DNA of 64,000 bases from Saussurea involucrata (GCA_033807775.1 CM066319.1:161820983-161884982), one strand, 5' to 3'. Numbered from the stretch's first letter, positions 32,225-44,291 are shown. Notes: generated by a model not told the origin, from the letters alone. Numbers and translations are program-made.

Positions 32225-34083
32225 ATGCCAAGGAAAGCCCGAGGGAAGGATATCAAACCGATCGATCCGGAGATCGAAAGAACCGCCCGTCAGATACGAA
32301 AAGCATCCAAGGCTCAAAGGCAATTGAAGATGGGTGACGAAGCTCCTCTAGAGAGACGTCCTATGCGGTCGTTTGCTAATCCAAATGTGGCAGCCGCACG
32401 CATAGGCATCCAACCGCCCACTACTGGGGCGAACTACTTTGAGATTAAACCGAGTACCATCGTTATGGTACAATAGAATCAGTATGGAGGAGCCCCAACA
32501 GAAGATCCCCATGCACATCTCCGTGCATTTGAGAGGATATGCAACACATTCAAGATCAATGGGGTCGACGAGAATGCAATCAAGCTGTGGCTGTTCAGTT
32601 TTTCCCTCAAGGGTAGAGCTGAAATATGGATAAAGAGCCTACCATCAGATCAGATCACTACATGGGCAGACCTGAAAGCTGCCTTCCTCCAGAAATTCTT
32701 CCCACCAGGAAGAACCGCTCAACTGATGGCCGATATCACCCACTTTGCTCAATGGGACCAAGAGACACTATATGAGGTGTAGGATCGGTATAAAGACATG
32801 TTGAAAAAGTGTCTGCATCATGGGTTACACGGTTGGGTCATCATACAGACGTTTTACAGTGGACTCCACCCGCAATTTAAGAATGACATCACAGCTGCAG
32901 CGTGTGGTGCCCTCATGAATAAAACGTATGAAGAAGCAGTTGATTTGATCGAAAACTTAGCCGAGCATAGCTATGCCACTCCACGATCTTCTATCAGACG
33001 GGTAGCTAATGTTCAAGAATCAAAGGAGTTGAAGGTGATAAAAGCTCAATTAGCTGCTATCACAAATCATTTGAAGGGAGGTAGTCAAGAAGTGTTTCCC
33101 GCTTCTCAAGAACCTGAACAGGTTCAATTTTTACAGAACCAGAATAACCAACCAAGGAACGACCCTTTCTCGAACACCTATAATGAGGGGTGGAAGAAAC
33201 ACCCTAATTTTTCATGAAGTCAACCGCAAGGGCAACAACAATACGGTAATGCTTCTAACTATTCTAATTCTTCTCAGTCTAACAATGCTTACCGTCCTCC
33301 AGGTTTCAACCAAAGGAAATTCGACTAAGGACCAGCCGTAGAGAAGAAACCGGGACTGGAAGATATGATGATGAAGTTTATGACAAAGATGGATAGTACT
33401 GTTAAGGGATTAGCCAGTACGGTAAGTACAGTAAAAGCAGCAACTGATCAGAACACTGCTTCCATCAAACTCCTTAAAAGGCAAGTGGGACAAATTTCTG
33501 AAGCCTTACAAAACCGAGCCCCCAGAACATTTCCGAGTCAACCCGAAAGGAAAACCCGGGAAGAGTGCAAAGCCATTTATTTGAGAAGTGGCAAGGAGCT
33601 GATCAAGGAGCCTACACGAGAACCTTCATCAAAGGAAACCAATCCCAAGGGGCAAGACATTGATATCATAGAAGGGGATGAGATGGAAGCCGATGAAGCG
33701 GTTGTGATGAAGGAAAACATGGAGGGTGAAGAGAAAAAGAAGGAGCAACTAAATGTCCCGAAGCAACCACCGGTCAAGCCGGTAGCTCCGAAAGTGCCAT
33801 ATCCGAATAGACTCAAGGCTCACAGGGAGGATCTTATCTTTTCTAAATTTCTTGAAGTTTTTAAGAAACTGCATATTAACATCCCTTTTGCAGATGCGTT
33901 GGCACAAATGCCCTCATACGTGAAATTCTTGAAAGACATCCTCTCCAACAAGAGGAAGATTGAGGAACATGCAACAGTTGCACTTACTGAAGAGTGTAGT
34001 GCGATCATCCAACATAAGCTTCCCCCGAAGCTTAAGGATCCAGGGAGTTTTACTATCCCTGTTCATATTGGAAATCTGTGTTT
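32225..34083 (+). pseudogene. gag: Athila-type gag with four in-frame stops
   Basis: The frame starts at ATG 32225 (MPRKARGKDIKP). It contains the retrotransposon gag domain, with GGAPTEDPHAHLRAFERIC and TWADLKAAFLQKFFPP as typical parts. A spacer rich in Gln and Asn and a Lys/Glu-rich stretch follow. Stops in the same frame lie at 32474 (TAG), 32780 (TAG), 33215 (TGA) and 33326 (TAA). Each can come from Gln or Trp codons by a single C-to-T or G-to-A change. The frame is lost at 34081-34085, where a T-run is one base too long. No zinc knuckle was seen. Confidence 0.88.
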
Positions 34084-34541
34084 TTGATAAGGTGTTATGT
34101 GACCTCAGAGAAAGTATTAATTTAATGTCTTTGTCTATTTTCAGGAAACTTGGACTTGGAGAAGTGCAACCAACGAATATTACCCTCCAACTCGCCGATA
34201 GATCAATAACATATCCATATGGAGTGATAGAGGATGTCCTAATTAAAGTTGATAAGTTCTACCTCCCGGTAGATTTTGTGGTGCTCGATATCGATGAAGA
34301 TAAAGAGGTCCCGCTAATATTGGGGAGACCATTCCTGGCCACGAGCAAAGCACTTATCGACATGGAAGAAGGCGAGATGACCTTAAGGGTTGGCGGCGAA
34401 AGAGTAACGTTCAAGATGTTCGAGAGTGTAAGAGGTCGGAGTGAAGAGGAACCCGGTAATCAAGGACAACCAGATGGGGAGGAAACTGCAGAAAACCGTA
34501 AGTGTGGGCGGTTCGATTCCGCAGATACCGAGCCAAACTGA
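34084..34541 (+). pseudogene. Athila/Tat-type aspartic protease remnant
   Basis: Directly continues gag after a one-base shift. It matches the family's protease domain (INLMSLSIFRKLGLGEVQPT, then VPLILGRPFLATSKALIDM). The active-site triad region, normally DLGA in this family, reads DLRE, so the enzyme should be dead. The frame ends at 34539-34541, after an acidic tail. No reverse transcriptase follows. Confidence 0.82.
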
Positions 34542-36864
34542 GGGCCACATAGTCGTGCCACGACTTTAACTGCGGCGCTGGGTGGGAGGCAACCCACCGA
34601 GGTTTGATCTCTTTCGTTTTTAATTTACGTTTTCGAGTGTTTTATTATTTACAAAAAAAATGTAGAGCAGAGACATACGCGGCCTAATCCGCGGCCTTAA
34701 GCCGCGTGCCAAGCTGCGGGTGGCTCTGGTTGGTTTTGCGAAACAGGGACTTACGCGGGGAGCCACGCGGGCTCAGGCCGCGGCCCAAACCGCGCGGCTC
34801 CCCCCTGACGCTTTTATGGTTTTCTCGTGCAGTGTTTGTCCCATTCTTGCTTTGTGTCGTTGTTTTCTTTGCTTTCTTTTTCCATTTGCTTTGTTTTTCT
34901 GCGCTCTTTCTCCGTCACTTCCGATTTCTGTCAATTAAATCTCTCAATGTTTCAAGAGATTCACCTCCATTCTTCAAGACCAAAGGTATGTACGCTCACC
35001 CTTGTTGATTTTGGTCTTCGTTACTGCTATGTGGCTGCGTGACTGCTAGTTGAGATGCATGAACTAAGAGTTTATTTTTTGTTGGCATTCTGCATGCATG
35101 AGAATTGTGGGTTGTGTTTGCACATACACGTAAAGGAAAGGAGATGCAACAAACCTAAGTTTCACTTAGGTATGGGGTGCCTTACTTTTCAACATTTACA
35201 CACTCACATTTACCCCTTTGCAAACCTCGGTTTTACCGAGGTTTGGGGTTAGCTTTATTTAACAAACCTAGGCTACGGCCTAGGTTTGGGGTGGCCATAT
35301 TTGAAATAACTCTGGGCTCACTATTTGATGTAATGTGTTAATGCTTTATCTTGCATGTCGGATAACCGTAATAACTGCACAATGATTTGTGTCGCATCTT
35401 TGTATCGCCTACACCGATACTTACACATTGGGGACAATGTGTGGGTAAGGTTTGGGGTTGCCCAATCGGGCCCACGTATATGCACGTAGATTTCCTGCAC
35501 ATCTGGATGTATAGATCATATTAGCTAAATTTTTTGTTTTGGATGATTGAGACCGACCATTGTGGGAAGAATCTTGTGATAGTAACGTGGCCATTAGGGA
35601 AGGACCGGGAAAAAGCATGACTAGGGACATTAGTGGAGACCACCCCAATAGCAAGATTTGAGCCTAAATGACGTTTTTCACTTCGAGGGATTTAAACACT
35701 TAATTCATATACACTTTTTCGTTAAATTCCTTGTCGTGATTATAGAGTGATCTCACTATAATATTGCATTGAGTAGCAAATACGACCATCGGGATATTGG
35801 GTAAGGGTATAGTAGACCGTATCGTGTGGACCTTAAGAGATGATTCCAGGCATTGTGTGCACTTTTAAACTTTTTTATCTATCATTCCTTTTACCCATTA
35901 TGTGTGTGCCTAAAACCCCGTTTGCAGCCAAACACTCACCAAATTTTCGTTTCAAACCCAACCATTAAACCCTAGCCAAAAACCTTAGCCAACCCTTATC
36001 CGAATGTGTGTCAATCAGAGGCGGTAATGAACAGCAGAAGATAGAGTAGAAAAGAAAAAGTACAGGTCAGTCATAAAAATAAATTGGGTCATTCTAAACC
36101 CAAGAGATAGAAAAGAGGGCCAATGCAGCCCCAAGCAAATAAAGAGGGCCAATGATGCCCCACAAAAAATAGTTAGTTTAGATAATATCTATAGCAGATA
36201 AATAAGAGAGTCAAAGCGACCCCAACAGTGACAAAGAGGGCCAAGTGATAAAAAATGAAGTCAAGAAGTTCAAAACTGCTAATGTTTGACACACCGAGGA
36301 TTTTTTATCCGCTTACCCTTCGTTTCTTAGCCATGACCCTAGCCCCGTTACAACCCTTGTAAAGACCTGAATGGTCTTCTGGAAAATGTGATTAGGGTGT
36401 ACGACCGCCTTTGCCAATAGTCCCTGTCTTGCTACTTGATTCCTTTCTGAGATCAACTTTTTGGACATTTGTGCGTCTTTCATTAGAGTTGTCATGTAAT
36501 TATCGAGTATCATTGTACATAACTTCCTTATACATGACAACACGTGCGACAGCCTAGGTTCGAGTGAAATGAGAGTATCCCGTGAGGTAGGGTCGAGGCG
36601 AAATATTTTCCCTAGTATGTTTGAACCTAGTACGACCTTAGTGTAATCGGAGCAGTCACGAGTTCAACTCACAACGAAAGGACATAGATCAAACAAGATA
36701 AGGATGAAGCGAGGGTGAGATAAGCATTCACGGGTATGGAAAATCACCCGTGCATTACGTGGTACCGATTGGGAATTGTGCAGTTATTGTTTCGCTGATA
36801 TATGCTTTTATTCTCTTTTATCGCTAATTTGCTTGAGGACAAGCAACGCTCGGTTTGGGGTTGT
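34542..36864. other. non-coding 3' part of the TR-GAG-like element with stem-loops
   Basis: No supported gene. GC-rich words (CGCGGCC) occur at 34680-34800. Three stem-loops, each followed by a GGGG-type purine word, lie at 35153-35295. At 36833-36861 the segment GCTTGAGGACAAGC and then CGGTTTGGGGTTGT precedes the 3' LTR, which is the usual polypurine context in Athila/Tat elements. Confidence 0.65.
35153..35295 (+). repeat. three consecutive stem-loops each followed by a G-rich tract
   Basis: Stem pairs are ACCTAAGT/ACTTAGGT (35153-35171), AAACCTCGGT/ACCGAGGTTT (35222-35244) and AAACCTAGGC/GCCTAGGTTT (35264-35287), with loops of 3-4 bases. TATGGGG, TTTGGGG and TTTGGGG follow. The stems differ in sequence but keep pairing. 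Confidence 0.85.
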
Positions 36865-38109
36865 TGATAACGCACTTTTTGGCGTTATTTTCGGTCCACA
36901 AACCAATGAGATTGGCTTGTGTTGAATCAAAAAGGCGGAATTTTATGGTTTATCGAGTGAAATGTGCAGGTAATCCGAAAGAAGACAAGCATCGAGAAAA
37001 GCAGCAGAAAAGAGTCCAAAAGAGAGTCCGGAACGAAGCCCAACGGAAGCCCAAGATCCAAGCCCAAGACCCGTGCTCCATGACTCAGACCTGACCCAGA
37101 CACCTTAGGAAACCGCACGGCCTGAGGCCGCGGGTCAGGTCGCGTAACTCTCTAGTCGTTTGCTATATTTTGTGTTTTTTTCGGAATTAGGTGATAACTT
37201 CGATACGTGCGACGGTAGGCTGCTAGGGGGCAATTTTCAGAGGTATTTGGCATACTTTTGAGCCACGATAGAGGATCGATTGAGGATACGTTCACCACGA
37301 GAAGCGGATTAGAGCCGAGAGAAGGGAGTTCATCAGTACATCCTTCACGTTCACGATCACGATGTTTACACACACGATTTCTCTTCCTTTTCTTATGTTT
37401 TTGTCCACCACCAACATGAACTAATCTTTAGATGTTGGGGGTTGGTTTGAATTTGGTTTAAAGCTTATGAACACATGATTTGAGATTTTTATCAGTTTTT
37501 CCTAATTAATGAAGCATGTGATTTGATTTTTAATGCTTTTGTGAGTCTGGCCAACTTTCATCTGATTTATTTGTTATCATTTAAGTTCGAGAGAGTTAAT
37601 TGCTAACTAGAACTAGAATTGCATGCCTAATGTCAGAAATTGAATAGAGATATACCAAGTAAGCCTTAGTCCCATTAAAATCTTGATTTTAATGTGTTTT
37701 GAATTCCATAGGTTGAGATCGAGAGATAAAACTTGTGCTTTCAACATAAAATCCGTGGTTGCTTGAGAAAGAACAACGGTGATTTTTAGAGATTGGGTAT
37801 TCATTAAGGGAATAGCTGGTAATTATTTTGAGTCAAGTGTTTATACGTGAAAACCTTAGGATTTCCAACCCTCAACTGTTTTCTCTATCCAAAGTTCCCT
37901 AAGTTGTTCACTGTCTCGTTCGTGATTTTCTTACTTGCAGTTCATTATTTTAATACCAACAACTCAAAATTGCGACCGTTCAATTAATAGATCTTATAGT
38001 AATTGTGATACTTAGTTCGTAGTTTCCTGTGTTCGATACTCGTACTTTCAGTACTATTACTTGATTTCGCACCGTACACTTGCGGTTAGATTTAGGGGGG
38101 TGTAATATC
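36865..38109 (+). repeat. 3' LTR of the TR-GAG-like element
   Basis: Begins TGATAACGCAC and is highly similar to 30794-32063 until GGGGGGTGTAA. It then ends TATC, where the other copy has ACCCGCCTATCA. A short deletion at the terminus is the simplest explanation. CTCTC-rich sequence of S2 follows. Confidence 0.85.
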
Positions 38110-38138
38110 TCTCTCCTCTCTAAAACTATCCAGCCTCC

Positions 38139-38337
38139 AAAAACATGAAATGGGGAAATGAGGGGTTTTAGAGGGTTTTACCCCCTTCATTCCGTAGATA
38201 CACTTAGATCCTCTGCAGTTTGCAACTCCATCTCTCTCTCTCTCTCTCTCTAAAAACATGAAATGAGTAAATGAGGTTTTGAGAGCCCCTTTCATTCCAT
38301 AGATACACTTAGACCCCCTGCAGTTTGCAAGTCCATC
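38139..38337. repeat. duplicated block of about 90 bp around a TC microsatellite, inside S2
   Basis: 38139-38231 and 38252-38337 are diverged direct copies, both starting AAAAACATGAAATG and ending TCCATC. A (TC)10 run (38231-38251) separates them. Confidence 0.85.
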
Positions 38338-38395
38338 AAAACCCACCCTTTATTTCTATTTCTCTCAAAATAAAGAACACGGTTATTACAAACAA

Positions 38396-39534
38396 CTTTC
38401 AGAAAAAGCTTTCACTAACTTATTTTTCAGAAGTAATCGAGCGAAGACAATTTTGTTTAAAAGATTTGACAATTACATAGTCCTTTTTTTGGCACACTTC
38501 CCAGCACGAGATCTCTAGCTTCTGATTAGCATAAGTTGCGAACTTTTAAACTTCTAATGTAGTAAATCTATAATTCATCATGTTAAATAAAAAACTTGTT
38601 AAGGCATTCAAACACTAAAACTGCAACAAATATGTAGGACATATAACCATTATTATAATTATTATTTAATTTTTAATCTTTATCTATTGAGAGTATCTTT
38701 AAATCCTTTTGTTCACACTTGATATGAATACACTAATTTAGTTGATGAAAAAAAATACATTTCTTATTTTACTTCGTCAACGAGGCCATTTGACCCCAAG
38801 CGTTATTTTTGACTGATGACCAACATCCACAAATTTATGAACTATGAAGGTATATACAAAATTTTAATCATATAATCATTTTTTTGGATTATTATGATTT
38901 TTTGAAATGTTTTTAATTATAATTAAATGTGTATGATTAAAGATGAGAATTTTAGCATTTCTTAAATTAAATGATACTTTTAATAAATATTTCATATTTA
39001 ATGATTAAATAAATATTACTGAAATTCTAGTTGAAAAATAAGTTAAAAAGCTGTTCTAAGTTTGTTTAAATGCTTACAATAATTTAAATTGTTTCATTTT
39101 TTTATCCTACAATTATCTGAGTTTCTCAAAAAAAAAAAAACAATTTAGATAAGGTTATAAACACCTTAACACACTTGAGCAACTCTTCATTTTTTTTAAC
39201 TGTGTTCTTTACCTAAATATTTAGTTTTTACTGTCTAACATAAATTTCTTAGTATAGTAACAATAGTTGATATAAAACAGAAAAACCATATAAATTAAAT
39301 TCAAACAATCAAATAAAACTAGCAACAAATTTAACGTATCAATTTTTATAACTGAATTTATAGCACTATATCAAAAATCTTAAACAAACTTTAAAGAGTT
39401 ATAAAAAATATAACAAATGAAGTGAATTTAGGTTGTTTTTGAACTACTTCACACCAAGTTAGAAGTCATTTTAAATTATTTTATATATATTATGTGCGTT
39501 TGTGATATACATCAACATGTGTGTGTTGTCTCCA
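38396..39534. other. unassigned AT-rich spacer
   Basis: Very AT-rich, with no supported gene or transposon end. It ends in a TG-rich stretch (ACATGTGTGTGTTG) at the LINE2 insertion point. Confidence 0.5.
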
Positions 39535-40137
39535 TTTGGCGATTCCGGGTAGGCTAGGGCATATCCCGATTGAAGGTGAGCGTGTTCGTCGACGGCGTTT
39601 TCCCGTTAGAAATTAGGAAACAAAGAATCAGGAGTCACCGGTGGGGGAAGGCGGGGTCTCGTGGCCCAAGTGGATATCGAACGGGAGGGCAGACTAGGGT
39701 TTTGGGGCTCGGTGTCTGTGCTTCCTGGAGGAATCAGTGGTAAGAGAATTTCAGGTATCCGATGGTTCATGTGTTCAACGACAGAAGTGAGGGATAGGTG
39801 ATCAATCGGGCGTTTGAGGGGGAATTTCTCTCCCGGGTGCTGTGTCTCTTTCCCGGATTTGTGTTTGGATTTCATATCCGGATTAGTAGACGGATTTCTT
39901 GTGCCCGGGCTCTTTACCGGATCCAGCTCCTTTCACAATTCCTTTCATATCCGGATTACTTACCGGATTTCTTCTGTTCGGGTTCTTTACCGGATTAGTA
40001 ACCGGAGATCCTTGGGTCTGGATACATCAATTAACAGGAAAATTTTCCAGATAGCATTAGCTCAGCAACTAGTTCATAGAGAGATGAGATAGAGCAGGTG
40101 GGTGAGTGGGAGAGAGAGAGGGGGGGGGGCTTCAATA

Positions 40138-41103
40138 ATGGCAGAAAAGGTTCAGTGGCAATACTTTGATCCGAGTTCTTCAATTTTTCGGAGATTTGGG
40201 AAGTGGTCCATCTGTGGAAACTATTCAAAAGGTATGGAGAGGTAATGGATATGTATATGACCAGAAAAAGACTGAAATGTGGAAAAAAACCAGTTTTGTT
40301 AGATTTAGAAGAACTAGAGACAATGAGGGGCCGGAGAAAAGCTTAAACAACATCTGGATTGGGTCTTATAAACTCAGAGTTTTCGTAGCCGATAATCATA
40401 GAGTAAGGGAGGAGAATAAAGAGAAAAATCAGGCGGATGAAGCTTTTCGTAAATCTGGGGAAAACCATCGAAGAAGGGAAGATCAGAGGACATATGCGGA
40501 AATAGTAAAAGAAGGGAGATGGGCTGGCAGTAGGAAAACTGCAGTGACAAGGATGGAAGATAAAATCGGTGGTGAAAGAAAGCTGCAAAGTCAGGAAGTG
40601 CTTAAGGAATGGGAAAGCGATGAGAGAGCGAAGCCGTACTTACAAAATTGTCTAATCGAAAGCGTAAGTTCGACGTATCATTTGGATGCAATCAGGTTGT
40701 TATGCACAGAGGAATCGATAGAAGGAAGTGAGCTGAAATACTTGGGGGTAGGTAGGTGCTATTAAAATTCAGAGAGGAAGAGGCTTTGAATAAAATTCTT
40801 CGTAACAAAATTCACGGACTTCATTTCTGGATAAAAGACTTGAGAAAATGGTCGGAAGGCTATTGTTCGTCAGAGATACTTGTGCGACTTAAGATTTCAG
40901 GGATACCTCTCCACGGGTGGAAGGTAGATGTGTTCTCGGAGATATCAAGTTGGTGGGAAAGGGTAATCAAAACCTTGAATTGTGACATGGAGGAGAACGA
41001 TAATCTAGCGTGGGGAAAAGTCATCATTTGTACCTCCATTAGATCATTGATTAACGAGTTAAGAAGCATCAAGGCAGGAACCTTTACTTCCGGATTAAAA
41101 TAG
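40138..41103 (+). pseudogene. LINE2 ORF1 with RRM-like and DUF4283-like domains
   Basis: The likely start is ATG 40138, but the frame shifts within 30 codons to the long frame at 40166-40765. That frame has an RRM-like core: TSFVRFRR (RNP1-like) and IWIGSYKLRVFVAD. The next part, 40756-41103, matches the DUF4283-type half (LKISGIPLHGWKVDVFSEIS, then WWERVI). Plant LINE ORF1 proteins bind the element RNA. A frameshift near 40756 and a stop at 41101 break it. Confidence 0.75.
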
Positions 41104-42000
41104 AGGAAGAAGAAAGAAGTTTAATGTTGATCATGGATGAGGAGATTGATGATGACAGTGATATGGATAATACCAACGTAGAAGATGAGTCATCCATTCC
41201 CTCAATTTGGTCGGAAGAAGGTAATATAAGTGACAGTGAATGCGGGGTGGAGGAAAGTTGGTTAGACGAGGGGAACACATGCATTCATGGGACAACGCAG
41301 GAAGAAGAGGCACGGTCGGAAGAAGAAGGAATAGTCGTCGGAGAGAACACTTTGCCGACCAGAGAGGGTTTGCAGTCGTAGGTGAAGCCGACGAAAGTTG
41401 AATAGACTGATAATAATTGGTGGGGGTTGAAGATCCAAAACTTAATGATGAGTATGGAGGTCCCGAGGCTCAATTTACAATCAAGTTAAATGAGGGAAAA
41501 GAGAGTGGGAGAAAAGAAAATAGTAAACAATGGGAGTCCATATGGGGGTTAGGAGTTGAGGGTCTATCTAAAGAAATTGGGTCTGAAGCCGAATATACTG
41601 AGGTTGGTAACGGTGGAGTAGAAAATCCAATAAAATAAATTCAAAGTCCAAGCCGTAACAATAGTAACGGGTTGTTTTTTGGTGATAGAGCCTATGAAAG
41701 TGAAGGGGAATAGAAAAAATAGGAAAGGATATCAAAAGGGGAGAAGTCTGACAATTTGGGTTTTGGAAAGGGCAGGGTGGGTTTCCACATCGTAAATCAA
41801 ATGGCAAAGAACAGTAACAAGAAGATCGGGCAAAAAAAGAATTTGAGAACAGGTACGAGCGAGAGAGTAGTCAGGAGAAAACCAAGTGGTAAAGACACAA
41901 TGTCGTCATCACCCCAAGCAACAGTTTTGAATGAACTGAGAAGCAAAGAAAGTTATGAGGGTCTGGTAGATTTCGGCGAAAAAATTGGTATCAATTAGAA
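41104..42000 (+). pseudogene. LINE2 ORF1 acidic linker and C-terminal tail
   Basis: An Asp/Glu/Ser-rich stretch (41124-41381) is followed by a Lys-rich tail (GFGKGRVGFHIVNQ, 41758-41800). The tail ends LVDFGEKIGIN at a TAG (41996-41998). The tail matches the ORF1 remnant of LINE1. Several frame changes divide the region. Confidence 0.6.
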
Positions 42001-42088
42001 GGGAAGTAAGAGCAAAGGAGCAGAGGGAGAAAGAAGCAAAAAATGACCATCTAGCCTGCAGGTAAGTTTCGATCGAAATGATCTCTAG

Positions 42089-42888
42089 ATGAAGGTAATC
42101 TCGATGACTATTATAGGATTGGGGTTGATGAATAAAAAGAATTGGGTAAAAGAAACTTGTAGGAGGGAGAAACCATGCTTAATCGGAATTCAGGAAACAA
42201 AAACATGAGATGGAACAAAAATCAGATTGGGGTTTTGTGGGGAGGGGAAGACGGTGACTTTGCACATGTAGAGGTGTCCGTAAAATCAGAAGGCTTACTC
42301 GTTATTTGGGACAAAAAATCTTTCTTGTGCGAATACGTGGTGGAGGAAGAATCCTTCCTTGCGGTGGTAGGTAAATGGATCGGTTTGGATAGACTAATCG
42401 GCTTTGTCAATGTGTATGGTCCAAGAGAAGTTAGAGAAATAAACGAGACATGGGGTAGGTTGGAAAATCTTGTCTCAAGAGAAGAAGTAAAATGGTGCAT
42501 TTTCGGGGATTTTAACGAGGTGAGAGGAGAACACAAAAGACTCAATATGGTAACAAATTCTAGAGGGTTTGACGACTTCAATGATTTTATCAGAAGGACT
42601 AATCTGGTTGAAATTCCAATGAGTGGTAAGAAATTCACTAGAATCAGCGATGACGGGTTGAAATTCAGCAAATTAGACCGATTCCTCACTACGAACGATT
42701 TTTTCATTCGTTGGAGGAACTTGGGTGTAAAATCACTTGAGAGGAAGTGGTCGGACCATGTACCGATTATGCTTTATGAAGAGCGTGCCGACTTTGGACC
42801 AAAATCGTTCAAGTTTTTCGACTCTTGGTTAAACGAGGAAGGAATTGAAGAAAAGGTAATAGGTGCATGGGCCAAAACCGTGGGAAAA
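42089..42888 (+). pseudogene. LINE2 ORF2 endonuclease domain
   Basis: Starts at ATG 42089 and reads IIGLGLMNKKNWVKE, then LIGIQETK. A frameshift near 42200 moves it to the long frame 42175-43002. There NVYGPREV, WCIFGDFNEVRGEHKR, FSKLDRFL and SDHVPIML are all present. These are the metal-binding and catalytic signatures of the apurinic-type endonuclease, which nicks target DNA. The domain is better preserved than in LINE1. Confidence 0.85.
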
Positions 42889-43990
42889 ATCAATAAAGGG
42901 GGTTTGAATGTAGGTTGTCTTCAAGAGGTAAATTGGGGACTTTTGGCAAATGGTGGTGGCAATTTTTATCGAAAAAAGAATCACTTTGGGTCAAAGTTAT
43001 AAAAAGTTTATATGGGGACGAGGTATGTTTTCGTGGGAACTCTATTGGCTTCGGTGGTGTAGGCACGGCTTGGATGAACATCTTACGGGCTGTGGAGGAA
43101 ATGGACAAAGAGGGCCTGGAGTTCACGGGGTCGTTCGGTAAAAAGTTAGGGGATAGAACGGAGACGAGTTTTTGAACAGATAATTGGGCTGGAAACAGGG
43201 CTCTTCAAACATATTTTCAGAGATTGTTTCGGTTGGAAGTAGATAATAAAAGCTTCAGTTTCGGAAAGAGGAGAATGGTTAGGATAGAGTTGGGCTTGGA
43301 AGTGGAATTGGAGAAGGGAGTGTGGAGAATTGGAAGAAGTAACTAGACAGATTTAAGAGTGGAAACCAAAAAGAGATCGTAGAGATGGAGTAGTGTGGAA
43401 CTTAGATGCAACAATGGAATTCAATGTAAAAAAAACTTCGGGTTCTAATCGAGGATAGACGAGGTGCGATCGATGGGAACATAGTGGAAACTAAATGGTC
43501 TTCATTGGTACCAAAGAAGATCTGTTTTTTTGTATGGAGAGTTATGTTAGGACGCATTACATGTCGTTCGGTTTTGGACAAAATGGGGATCGATGTAGAT
43601 ACGGTTCTATGTCCGAGATGTGGAGAGTCGATCGAAACTGTGGATCACGCACTTGTAGGATGCAAAGAATTAAAAACGCTTTAGCATCTAACCGGTAGGT
43701 GGTGGAAGAAAAACCTAGAAGGAGCCGAAACGATTCAAGATTTACTTCAAGAGGAATCACAATCGGGCGAAAGTACAAAGGGGTCGACATTATGGGTCGT
43801 GGTGAAGTGGGCGTTTCTTTACTTAGTTTGGTCACATAGAAACAATCAGAGGGGAAAAGAGCAAAATATTGGACTTATTCTTCGAATTCCAAAGGAAGGT
43901 GTTCGAGTGGGTGAAAAGAAGAGATAAAAAGTCGTCGATGGACTGGGTGGGCTGGCTCACGGCCCCATACGTCGCGTAGCAGCAGTAAAC
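42889..43990 (+). pseudogene. LINE2 ORF2 C-terminal region joined directly to endonuclease
   Basis: In the same frame as the endonuclease, INKGGLNVGCLQEVNWG begins at about 42889. It corresponds to FKRGGLNVGSLPTSNWG of LINE1 at 16110, which lies after the reverse transcriptase. The later zinc motif CPRCGESIETVDHALVGC (about 43611-43664) is intact. Roughly 1.8 kb, judged against LINE1, is missing at the junction, including the whole RT. Confidence 0.85.
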
Positions 43991-44291
43991 TTTTCGGTTC
44001 GGACTTGTGTTCGAGCTGCCCTCGGTGCAGTGGTTGCAGGAGTCGTCGTCCTCGCAGTGTAGTGTTGTAGGGGCTGGTAAGGTTTAGGGAACGTTTGCCG
44101 CTCGGAAATGCTCCCGTTTTCATTTTTTTATCACAGTTGTGTTTCTTGCTATAGCTTTGCGTGTTTCTTGCTATAGCTTTGCGTGTTTCTTGCTTAGTTT
44201 TTGTTCGCTTTGAGGTTTTGTTGTTTTGGTGGAGTTTGTAATCGGCTCGTTTCGGTGGTACAAAAGTTTGTTTGTTGCCGTTCAAAAAAAA

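Larger units (their letters stand above)
30794..38109 (+). mobile_element. TR-GAG-like non-autonomous element with Athila/Tat-type gag and protease
   Basis: LTRs at 30794-32063 and 36865 to about 38109 flank a gag-protease region (32225-34541) and 2.3 kb of non-coding DNA. Reverse transcriptase, RNase H and integrase are absent. The primer site complements tRNA-Asp, as in Athila/Tat elements. LTR ends are TGATAAC ... CCTATCA in the left copy; the right copy ends GTAATATC, with about 7 bases lost near its terminus. TCTCT flanks both sides but is low complexity. Non-autonomous plant elements with gag only are known as TR-GAG. All coding parts are decayed. Confidence 0.85.
29752..38390 (-). mobile_element. 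Solo LTR S2 (Ty3/gypsy, minus orientation), split by a gag-only element
   Basis: The pieces 29752-30793 and about 38110-38390 form one LTR of roughly 1.3 kb. It begins TGTAACAACCC and ends GGTTATTACA. AACAA flanks it on both sides (29747-29751 and 38391-38395). No internal region or second LTR is present, so it is a solo LTR. It carries a 56-bp perfect inverted repeat in its left piece and a duplicated block with a TC microsatellite in its right piece. Confidence 0.87.
39535..44290 (+). mobile_element. LINE2: same family as LINE1, reverse transcriptase deleted
   Basis: The order is 5' UTR with repeated CCGGATT words, ORF1 with an RRM-like and a DUF4283-like part, ORF2 endonuclease, then directly the post-RT C-terminal region, 3' UTR and a short A-run (44284-44291). 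ORF1 and ORF2 resemble LINE1 throughout. A TG-rich word stands at both ends (ATGTGTGTGTTG and ATGTGTGCGTGTGTGTG) and may be the target duplication, but it is low complexity. Without RT it can only move, if at all, with enzymes from another copy. Confidence 0.85.
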
